Shown piece by piece: positions 1 to 7,181 of a DNA stretch of 32,691 nt. The notes under the pieces were generated by a model. The model was given only the letters and a program-made list of their open reading frames with translations, was not told the DNA's origin and ran no database searches. Within the stretch, counting starts at the first letter, position 1. The number at the start of each line of letters is the position of its first letter. Source of the stretch: CAZECE01 sp964510525 (GTDB lineage Bacteria; Pseudomonadota; Gammaproteobacteria; Pseudomonadales; JANQJO01). Both the position numbers and the translations under genes were made by a program. The stretch covers positions 1-32,691 of the forward strand of contig CAZECE010000061.1 in assembly GCA_964510525.1 (NCBI GenBank), in the 5' to 3' direction.

Positions 1-1586
1 CCGGCCTTAAAGCTCAACGCCGTCGGATCAATTTCGTGACCTTTAGCGGCCCGCACCCAGCCTTTTTCAGAAAGCACAATGGTCACAGGCTCGGAAGCAA
101 CCAGAGATTTCGGATCTAAGGCTTTGGCTTCTTGACGAGACACAACCTGTGTTCGACGCTCATCCCCAAAGTCTTTAGCAATATCTTTAAGCTCTCGTAC
201 CATCAAGCGCTTTAATTTCGCCGGTGATGACAACAAACCTAATAATTTATCGCGTTCAGCCGCCAGCTCATCTTGCTCAGCTTTGAGTTTCATTTCTTCC
301 AGTTTCGCCAAATGACGCAACTTCAAATTCAAAATAGCCTCGGCCTGTCGATCCGACAAATTAAACGCTTTAATCAATTCGGCTTTGGGCTCGTCTTCAT
401 AACGAATGATGCGAATGACTTCATCGATATTCAAAAAGGCAATCAAATAGCCCTCTAACACATGCAGCCGATCTTCAACTTTTTCCAAGCGGTGCTGCAA
501 GCGTCGCTCAACAGTTTGCTTTCTAAAAGCCAGCCACTCTTGCAAAATTGGCAGCAACCCTTTGACCTGAGGCTTACCGTCTAACCCAATGACGTTCAAA
601 TTAACCCGAATATTTTTCTCAAGCTCGGTGGACGCGAACAAGTGCAGCATCACTTCATCGACTGGTACTCGATTGGACTTCAAGTTAATCACAATACGGG
701 TCGGGTGCTCATGATCCGACTCATCACGCAACCCAACCACCCAAGGCAGTTTTTTGGCCGTCATTTGCTGAGCAATCTGCTCCATCACCTTGGCGCCGGA
801 TACCTGATACGGCAGTGCCTCTATGATGACATCGCTGTCTTCCAAACGGTATGGCGCCCTGACTTTAAGCCCACCCTTACCCGTTTCATAAATTTTTTGA
901 ATGTCTTCAATTGGTGTGATGAGCTCCGCCCCCGTTGGGAAATCAGGTGCCGCAATATGCTCCATCACATCTTCAAGGGTCGATTTCGGCTTTTCCAATA
1001 ACAAGATACAACCGGAGATGACTTCATTTAAGTTGTGTGGCGGGATGTCCGTTGACATACCCACCGCAATACCAGTTCCGCCATTGAGCAACACATGCGG
1101 CAACTGCGCTGGCAACACCGTGGGCTCTTGCATCGTGCCATCAAAATTAGGCTGCCAGTCAACCGTCCCCTGCTCTAATTCACTTAACAACAACTGAGCT
1201 AACTTGGTCAGCTTAGCTTCGGTGTAACGCATCGCCGCAAAAGACTTAGGATCGTCCATTGAGCCCCAGTTACCCTGACCATCCACCAATGGATAGCGAT
1301 AACTGAACGGCTGTGCCATCAACACCATGGCTTCATAACAGGCCGTATCACCGTGCGGGTGATACTTACCCAGCACATCTCCCACCGTGCGCGCTGACTT
1401 TTTGTATTTGGCCATCGCGCTCAACCCAAGCTCAGACATCGCATACACAATACGACGCTGTACCGGCTTTAAACCATCGGTAATGCTGGGCAAGGCACGA
1501 TCTAAGATCACATACATCGAGTAATCGAGGTACGCTTTTTCGGTATAGTCTTTTAATTCAATGTCTTCGTAATCGGTATCAAGCAC
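1..1586 (-). CDS. parC: DNA topoisomerase IV subunit A (ParC), C-terminal part cut off by window edge
   Basis: This is the DNA breakage-reunion subunit of topoisomerase IV, which decatenates daughter chromosomes with ParE. About 528 codons are present, and the gene runs off the left edge near E. coli residue 518, so most of the C-terminal beta-pinwheel is missing. Visible landmarks are the KPVQRRIVYAMSELGL block (about residues 40-55), KYHPHGDTACYEAM in the quinolone-determining region (about 74-87) and the catalytic tyrosine in AAMRYTE (Tyr121). The coiled-coil and tower part includes LIAFLNIDEVIRIIR. There is no ATG start: an in-frame TAG lies 15 bases upstream of a GTG (1586-1584), which I take as the start. 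Its ribosome-binding site is weak. It lies 55 bases after secF on the same strand, so read-through from secDF is possible. The family assignment is certain; the start is less so. Confidence 0.97.
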   Translation of the reverse strand, partial: MLDTDYEDIELKDYTEKAYLDYSMYVILDRALPSITDGLKPVQRRIVYAMSELGLSAMAKYKKSARTVGDVLGKYHPHGDTACYEAMVLMAQPFSYRYPLVDGQGNWGSMDDPKSFAAMRYTEAKLTKLAQLLLSELEQGTVDWQPNFDGTMQEPTVLPAQLPHVLLNGGTGIAVGMSTDIPPHNLNEVISGCILLLEKPKSTLEDVMEHIAAPDFPTGAELITPIEDIQKIYETGKGGLKVRAPYRLEDSDVIIEALPYQVSGAKVMEQIAQQMTAKKLPWVVGLRDESDHEHPTRIVINLKSNRVPVDEVMLHLFASTELEKNIRVNLNVIGLDGKPQVKGLLPILQEWLAFRKQTVERRLQHRLEKVEDRLHVLEGYLIAFLNIDEVIRIIRYEDEPKAELIKAFNLSDRQAEAILNLKLRHLAKLEEMKLKAEQDELAAERDKLLGLLSSPAKLKRLMVRELKDIAKDFGDERRTQVVSRQEAKALDPKSLVASEPVTIVLSEKGWVRAAKGHEIDPTALSFKA

Positions 1587-1641
1587 GGGTTTTAAAGCCT
1601 ATAAAATATTGCAAACCTAAAGTTGACGGAAACACCTCGAA

Positions 1642-2556
1642 TCATGGCCGATCATCCAGCTCTTCTTTCTCCGGCTGGAAAAAATCTTCTTTTTGAATGT
1701 TCATCATTAATAACGTATTACTGGCCACATAAATTGATGAGTAGGTACCCACCAACACACCAAACGTCAGCGCAATCGCAAAACCACGTATTGACTCGCC
1801 ACCCAAGAACAACAACGCCAACAATACCAAAAACGTGGTCAACGAAGTCACCAAGGTACGACTCAGCGTCTGATTTAAAGACAGGTTAATCACATTAATC
1901 GGCGAGTAGCCGCGTAACCCAAGAAAATTTTCACGTATGCGATCCGACACCACAATGGTGTCATTCAATGAATAACCAATCACGGCCAACAACGCCGCCA
2001 ATACGGTCAGATCAAACTGCAAACCAAACATTGAAAACAAGCCCAGCGTTATTATCACATCGTGAAACAACGCCAGTACCGCTCCAATCGCAAACTTAAA
2101 TTGAAACCTTAAGGTGATGTATAACAACATGCAACCCAAGGCAATTACCATCGCCAAGCCACTTTGATCACGCAGCTCTTCACCCACTTGTGGGCCCACA
2201 AATTCGTTGCGCTTGAGCTCCACCAAAGGCTCAATGCCTTTAAGCACCTTAAAAACCGCATTGCCCAGCTCGGTTTTATTGTCAATAGCATCATCGGGCG
2301 GAACACGAATCAACAGTTCGGTCGCCGCACCAAAGTGCTGCACCACGGCGTCGTCAAACCCTGCTTCCGTAAGTGCAACTCGCACCTTGTTTAACTCAAC
2401 AGCTTGAGGTGTGCCCACCTCCAGCAACGTCCCACCTGTAAAATCCAACCCCAATTCAAGGTGCTTGATCGCCAATGAAGCCACCGACATCACCACTAAT
2501 ACCACTGAGACCACAGCTGCGAACCGAGCTTTGGACATAAAATCGATTGTTTTCAT
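1642..2556 (-). CDS. secF: Protein translocase subunit SecF
   Basis: SecF forms the SecDF inner-membrane complex, which uses the proton gradient to help SecYEG and SecA complete preprotein export. At 304 residues it is slightly shorter than the 323-residue E. coli protein. It has one N-terminal membrane helix (about 12-30), a small periplasmic domain beginning with the LGLDFTGGTLLEVG motif (about 35-48), then a cluster of five helices from about 133 to 290. The conserved GYSLNDTIVVSDRIREN motif is at 194-210. The gene starts 31 bases after secD and is clearly part of the yajC-secD-secF operon. The Shine-Dalgarno sequence before the ATG is poor, which fits translation coupled to secD. Confidence 0.98.
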   Translation of the reverse strand: MKTIDFMSKARFAAVVSVVLVVMSVASLAIKHLELGLDFTGGTLLEVGTPQAVELNKVRVALTEAGFDDAVVQHFGAATELLIRVPPDDAIDNKTELGNAVFKVLKGIEPLVELKRNEFVGPQVGEELRDQSGLAMVIALGCMLLYITLRFQFKFAIGAVLALFHDVIITLGLFSMFGLQFDLTVLAALLAVIGYSLNDTIVVSDRIRENFLGLRGYSPINVINLSLNQTLSRTLVTSLTTFLVLLALLFLGGESIRGFAIALTFGVLVGTYSSIYVASNTLLMMNIQKEDFFQPEKEELDDRP

Positions 2557-2587
2557 AAAATTGCCAACAAAATATAAGCCAATAAAA

Positions 2588-4456
2588 CTAAATCGCTAAT
2601 CGCTCTAATTTACGACCCCCATAGACCGCATTCACCAAGGCTCGGGTTAACACGATGGCTGTGAACATCGACGTAATGATGCCAATTGCCAAAGTCACCG
2701 AAAAACCTTTCACTGGGCCATTGCCTGCCGCAAACAAAATCAACGCCACTATCAATGTCGTTACATTGGCATCGACAATGGTCACAAAAGCACGATCGTA
2801 ACCAGCCTGAATCGCTTGATGCGGGGCGCTCCCCGCTTTTAATTCTTCGCGGATGCGCGCAAAAATCAACACATTGGCATCCACCGCCATACCCACCGTG
2901 AGCACAATACCTGCCATACCCGGTAACGTCAGCGCGGCACCTGGAATCAACGACATCACAGCCACGATGATGATTAAGTTCACGGCCAACGCAATATTGG
3001 CAAACAAACCAAATAAACGGTAATACACCACCATAAACAGCATCACCAAAACGAAACCTAAAACGATGGAGCTAAAGCCAGCATCGATGTTAGCTTGACC
3101 CAAGCTTGGGCCCACTGTGCGCTCCTCCACAAAGTACATGGGAGCGGCCAACGCACCGGCACGTAACAACAGCGCTAACTCCGAGCTTTCGGCCGGGCTG
3201 TCTAAACCCGTAATACGAAAGCGATTGCCTAATGCGGCTTGAATAGTGGCCACATTGATCACGCGTTTTTCAACAAAGGTTTCGCGAACCGGGTCCGCCT
3301 CCGAAGTAGCACCAGGGACTAAACGGGACTTGTGCTCAACAAACAACACCGCCATGGGCTCTTTAATATGGTCCGAGGTGACTCGAAACATTTGCTTGCC
3401 GCCTTGGTTGTTCAAGGTGATATTCACTTGAGGTCGACCGTTTTCATCATAGCCCGATTGCGCATCAACAACTTGGTCCCCCGTGACCATTACCGACTTA
3501 TACAACAACACATCTCGGCCTTCTTGCGTAAATGGGAATACTTCCGAGTCGGAAGGCACTCGACCCGAAGAAAGCGCACTGGACTCTTGACGGTAATTTT
3601 GTAATCGAAACTCAAGTGTTGCCGTTCGCCCCAACACCCGTTTCGCCAACCCGGTATCTTGCACCCCAGGCAACTGCACCACAATACGGTTAGCGCCTTG
3701 ACGTTGCACCAGGGGCTCAGCCACCCCCAACTCATTGACTCGGTTTCGTAACGTCGTCAGGTTTTGTGATATGGCGTAGTCTTGAATGGCTTTACGTTCC
3801 ATTGGCTGCAACACCATTTCTAGGGTCAAGGTGTCTTCGTCCATTGACCACTGAAAATCGTTGAGCATATTCTGTTTCAGCAACGCGGTTGCTGACTCCA
3901 AGGAGTCAAGATTACGCAACCGGACCGTCAGACCATCATCGCCTAAATATTTAAGATCACTGTATCGCAATCGATTTTCACGCAGCAAAGTTTTGACTTC
4001 ATCGCGATAGGCTTCCATGCGCTGCTCTAACGCAACCTCCATGTCGACTTCCATCAAAAAGTGAACACCACCACTTAAGTCCAAGCCCAGCTTCAACGGC
4101 CCGGCACCCACAGCTTTTAACCACTCCGGTGTTGTGGCAGCCAGATTGAGAGCTGCTAAGAAATCACCGCCCAACTCCGCTTGCAACACATCTTTGGCCC
4201 TAAGCTGGGTCGCATTATCCGCCAAACGCACCAACAAACTGTTTTCAGCCTGTTCTATAGATTTCACCGCCACCTGACGCTCAGCCAAAATGGATTCCAC
4301 TTGATCGACCAAACTCGAGGTCAATTTCACCGTGGCAGTGCTGCCGGTGATTTGCACAGCCGGATCATCAGGGTACAAGTTGGGTAACGCATAGACCAGA
4401 CTCACGATCACTAAAGCCAGCAATAATACGTATTTCCAGATGGGCGTTTGATTCAT
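2588..4456 (-). CDS. secD: Protein translocase subunit SecD
   Basis: This is the large subunit of the SecDF complex, 622 residues (E. coli 615). It has an N-terminal membrane helix (about 8-27) and a large periplasmic region with the LGLDLSGGVHFLMEVD motif (123-138) and a P1 head. The conserved LRAGALAAPM segment (431-440) comes just before the five-helix C-terminal membrane domain. That domain carries GMAVDANVLIFARIREEL (522-539), whose aspartate belongs to the proton pathway known from the family. It lies between yajC (49 bases upstream) and secF (31 bases downstream) on the same strand. Nothing is truncated. Confidence 0.98.
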   Translation of the reverse strand: MNQTPIWKYVLLLALVIVSLVYALPNLYPDDPAVQITGSTATVKLTSSLVDQVESILAERQVAVKSIEQAENSLLVRLADNATQLRAKDVLQAELGGDFLAALNLAATTPEWLKAVGAGPLKLGLDLSGGVHFLMEVDMEVALEQRMEAYRDEVKTLLRENRLRYSDLKYLGDDGLTVRLRNLDSLESATALLKQNMLNDFQWSMDEDTLTLEMVLQPMERKAIQDYAISQNLTTLRNRVNELGVAEPLVQRQGANRIVVQLPGVQDTGLAKRVLGRTATLEFRLQNYRQESSALSSGRVPSDSEVFPFTQEGRDVLLYKSVMVTGDQVVDAQSGYDENGRPQVNITLNNQGGKQMFRVTSDHIKEPMAVLFVEHKSRLVPGATSEADPVRETFVEKRVINVATIQAALGNRFRITGLDSPAESSELALLLRAGALAAPMYFVEERTVGPSLGQANIDAGFSSIVLGFVLVMLFMVVYYRLFGLFANIALAVNLIIIVAVMSLIPGAALTLPGMAGIVLTVGMAVDANVLIFARIREELKAGSAPHQAIQAGYDRAFVTIVDANVTTLIVALILFAAGNGPVKGFSVTLAIGIITSMFTAIVLTRALVNAVYGGRKLERLAI

Positions 4457-4505
4457 AACACGTCTTTTAAAAGTGGATATCAGTTGTATTTCTATAAAGC
4501 CATTT

Positions 4506-4838
4506 TTAAATCGCTTTTAAAGTCCCTTTAGGTAAGGAAGAGGCTACGGCCGCTTTTTGGACTTTCACTTCCATGTTCTGACCAATTTCAATCACCGCAT
4601 ATTGGTCGTCAACTCGAACAACCCGGCCCATCAGGCCACCATTCATCACTACCTCATCGCCTTTGCTCAAACCTTCCAACAACGTCTTGTGCTCTTTAGC
4701 GCGCTTGCTTTGCGGACGCCACATTAAGAAATAAAAAATCAGCAGCATGCCACCTAACATAATAAACGGCGCGAAAGGACTGGGGGCAGGCGGCGGGGCT
4801 GCTTCAGCCCAAGCAGAGGCAATAAAAAAGTCGAGCAT
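4506..4838 (-). CDS. yajC: Sec translocon accessory subunit YajC
   Basis: This small single-span inner-membrane protein co-purifies with SecDF. I chose the ATG at 4838 because AGGAG (4852-4848) lies nine bases before it. An ATG three codons further upstream directly abuts that Shine-Dalgarno sequence. The result is 110 residues, the same length as E. coli YajC. A short Ala/Pro-rich periplasmic segment (AEAAPPPAPSPFAP) is followed by one membrane helix (FIMLGGMLLIFYFLMW) and the hallmark RPQSKRAKEHKTLLEGLSKG cytoplasmic start. The region around VVMNGGLMGRVV matches the family core. It lies between tgt and secD, the usual gammaproteobacterial order. Confidence 0.97.
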   Translation of the reverse strand: MLDFFIASAWAEAAPPPAPSPFAPFIMLGGMLLIFYFLMWRPQSKRAKEHKTLLEGLSKGDEVVMNGGLMGRVVRVDDQYAVIEIGQNMEVKVQKAAVASSLPKGTLKAI

Positions 4839-4892
4839 TTCTGGCATCTCCTAACGTTACGTAATGACAAGCACTTTAGGTCGAGTAACGCT

Positions 4893-6044
4893 TTAATTCG
4901 AGTAACTCTGATAAAAGGCCTTCACAAAGGCGGCCAATGTACCTTGTTCAATCGCGCCACGCAAACCCGACATCAAGGTTTGGTAATAATGCAAATTATG
5001 AATGGTACCTAATTGTGATGCCAACATCTCACCGGTTCTGTCCAAATGATGCAGATACGCGCGAGTGAAATGAGCACAAGTATAACAATCACAGCGTTCA
5101 TCCAATGGCGACAGGTCTTGCTTGTAGCGCGCGTTGCGAATTTTAACAACACCCGAATGAGTAAACAGGTGCCCATTTCTAGCATTACGCGTTGGCATCA
5201 CGCAATCAAACATATCAATCCCGCGCACCACCGCTTCGACAATGTCTTGCGGCTTGCCAACTCCCATCAAATACCGAGGTTTGTCTTGCGGCATCTGCGG
5301 ACACAACCCATCTAACACAGCCAAACGCTCCTCAGGCGGCTCGCCAACCGACAAGCCGCCAATGGCGTAACCGGGGAAATCAATATCGATTAACTGAGAC
5401 AAAGACGTTTGCCTCAAATCATCAAACATGCCGCCTTGAACAATGCCAAACAAGGCCGGCCGATGTTCAAAGGATTTGGACAAATGACCATGCGCCTCCA
5501 TAGAGCGTTGCGCCCAGCGCATCGACAGCTGCATAGAAGCCTGAGCTTCTTCATAAGTCGCCGGATAAGGGGTGCACTCATCAAACGCCATGATGACATC
5601 AGCCCCCAGTTGCCACTGCGCTTCAATCGAACGCTCAGGGTCCAAAAACCATTCGGAGCCATCGATTGGGGAGCGGAATAGCACGCCTTTTTCAGTAATT
5701 TTCCGCAGCTTGCCTAAGCTGAATACCTGAAAGCCACCCGAATCCGTCAAAATTGGACCCGACCACTGCATAAACCCGTGCAAGCCACCATGCGCTTGGA
5801 CCACTTCAGTCCCTGGGCGCAACATCAAATGAAAAGTATTCCCCAATACCATCTGAGCCCCAGTGGCTTCCAGATCCCGCGGCAATATGGCTTTCACCGT
5901 TCCGCAGGTTCCGACCGGCATAAAAGCCGGGGTCTCTACCTGGGTTTGTTTCAAACCCGGTCGATCAAACGTCAAACAGCCTCGACGCGCTTCACCACAT
6001 TGATGAGTTTTCTTAAATTGCATGGCCTCACATTGCTCAGACAT
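4893..6044 (-). CDS. tgt: Queuine/preQ1 tRNA-guanine transglycosylase
   Basis: Tgt exchanges guanine-34 of GUN-anticodon tRNAs for preQ1, the first tRNA-bound step of queuosine synthesis. I use the ATG at 6044, which has AAGGAAAGG eight bases upstream; a TTG one codon earlier is less likely. This gives 383 residues (E. coli 375), with an eight-residue N-terminal extension before the usual start. ILTDSGGFQVFSLG holds the general-base Asp101. RGIDMFDCVMPTRNARNGH holds the nucleophile Asp280. CDCYTC plus His349 (TIHN) supply the zinc ligands Cys318, Cys320, Cys323 and His349. It heads the tgt-yajC-secD-secF cluster; queA, often upstream in the same operon, is instead divergent. Confidence 0.98.
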   Translation of the reverse strand: MSEQCEAMQFKKTHQCGEARRGCLTFDRPGLKQTQVETPAFMPVGTCGTVKAILPRDLEATGAQMVLGNTFHLMLRPGTEVVQAHGGLHGFMQWSGPILTDSGGFQVFSLGKLRKITEKGVLFRSPIDGSEWFLDPERSIEAQWQLGADVIMAFDECTPYPATYEEAQASMQLSMRWAQRSMEAHGHLSKSFEHRPALFGIVQGGMFDDLRQTSLSQLIDIDFPGYAIGGLSVGEPPEERLAVLDGLCPQMPQDKPRYLMGVGKPQDIVEAVVRGIDMFDCVMPTRNARNGHLFTHSGVVKIRNARYKQDLSPLDERCDCYTCAHFTRAYLHHLDRTGEMLASQLGTIHNLHYYQTLMSGLRGAIEQGTLAAFVKAFYQSYSN

Positions 6045-6121
6045 CAAAACAACCTTTCCTTCGCTGAAAAAGCGGCCATTTTAAGATAGACTCAGGCCTC
6101 CGTCATCAAAGAACAAGAATC

Positions 6122-7144
6122 ATGCAGATACTGGAACAATACGACTACCACCTTCCCGACAAGCTGATCGCCAAAAGCCCCTGTGATCAACGCTCCCACA
6201 GTCGATTAATGCAAGTTAACCGGCAAACCGGCCAACTCTCACATCATCGATTTCACCAGCTTACTGACTTTTTGAAGTCAAACGATTTGATCGTGTTTAA
6301 TAATACCAAGGTGGTAAAAGCACGCTTATACGGCCAAAAAACCACCGGCGGACAAGTAGAAGTCTTTATCGAGCAAGTCCAATCGGATCAACTGGCTCTG
6401 GCCATGATCAAAGCCAGCAAATCACCCAAGATAGGCGCAGAGATCCACCTCAACACCAATCAACAAGCCTCTGTCTTAGGCATTAACAATGGCCTGTATC
6501 AATTGTCTTTGAACACGGGTACCTGGTGGCAATTGATGGAAGAGCAAGGCGAAGTTCCACTGCCCCCATACCTCAAACGCCAAGCCACCGAAGCGGATGA
6601 AGATCGATACCAAAGTATTTTCGCCCAACACCCAGGCGCCGTAGCCGCCCCAACCGCCAGCCTGCATTTTGATGCCCCCTTATTGGATCGACTTCAGGCT
6701 AAGGGGGTCAACATAGGGTATCTGACGCTGCACATTGGCGCCGGGACTTTTTTGCCGTTACGAGAGCAGCACATTAAAACCAATACACTTCATACCGAAC
6801 GACTCGAAATCACCGAACAGCTGCTCGATCAAATAGACCAGTGCCAAAAATCAGGAGGGCGAGTCGTTGCTGTGGGCACCACCGTAGTTCGAGCGCTGGA
6901 ATCCACCTTTCAAAAGCCGCCTGAGCAACGCACAGGCGCTTGTGAAACCAATATTTTCATCCAGCCTGGTTTTGAATTTTCAGTGACTGATGTAATGATC
7001 ACCAATTTTCATTTACCCAAGTCCAGCCTATTGATGCTGGTGGCCAGTTTTGCCTCTCTGGATCTGATGAAAAAGGCCTACCAAACCGCCGTAACCGAAG
7101 AATACCGTTTCTACAGCTACGGCGATGCGATGATCATAACGTAA
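6122..7144 (+). CDS. queA: S-adenosylmethionine:tRNA ribosyltransferase-isomerase
   Basis: QueA transfers and isomerises the ribosyl part of S-adenosylmethionine onto preQ1-tRNA to make epoxyqueuosine, acting straight after Tgt. The protein has 340 residues (E. coli 356). Family blocks seen in order are the start YDYHLPDKLIAKSP, LIVFNNTKVVKARLYG, LPPYLKR, PGAVAAPTASLHFD, LTLHIGAGTFLP, VVAVGTTVVRALES, TNFHLPKSSLLMLV and the terminal YRFYSYGDAMII. The C-terminus stops shortly after that last motif. It is divergent from tgt, with 77 bases between the starts that must hold promoters for both. Its stop codon lies inside a 14-base tandem duplication described separately. It converges with fadE. Confidence 0.98.
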   Translation: MQILEQYDYHLPDKLIAKSPCDQRSHSRLMQVNRQTGQLSHHRFHQLTDFLKSNDLIVFNNTKVVKARLYGQKTTGGQVEVFIEQVQSDQLALAMIKASKSPKIGAEIHLNTNQQASVLGINNGLYQLSLNTGTWWQLMEEQGEVPLPPYLKRQATEADEDRYQSIFAQHPGAVAAPTASLHFDAPLLDRLQAKGVNIGYLTLHIGAGTFLPLREQHIKTNTLHTERLEITEQLLDQIDQCQKSGGRVVAVGTTVVRALESTFQKPPEQRTGACETNIFIQPGFEFSVTDVMITNFHLPKSSLLMLVASFASLDLMKKAYQTAVTEEYRFYSYGDAMIIT

Positions 7145-7169
7145 GATCTATTTCTTAAGATCTATTAAC
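7142..7169. repeat. 14-base tandem duplication containing the queA stop codon
   Basis: Two copies (7142-7155 and 7156-7169) share the first 11 bases TAAGATCTATT. The queA stop codon TAA is the first three bases of copy one, so copy two supplies a second in-phase-looking TAA downstream. It appears to be a recent slippage duplication. Confidence 0.75.
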
Positions 7170-7181
7170 TTAAGACTTTTT
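7154..7181 (+). terminator. Possible weak terminator after queA
   Basis: Two CTTAAG hexamers (7154-7159 and 7169-7174) can pair as a six-base, A/T-rich stem with a nine-base loop. Five T residues follow at 7177-7181. The region lies between the convergent queA and fadE genes and overlaps the fadE stop codon. The stem is weak, so this is only a plausible intrinsic terminator for queA. Confidence 0.3.
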
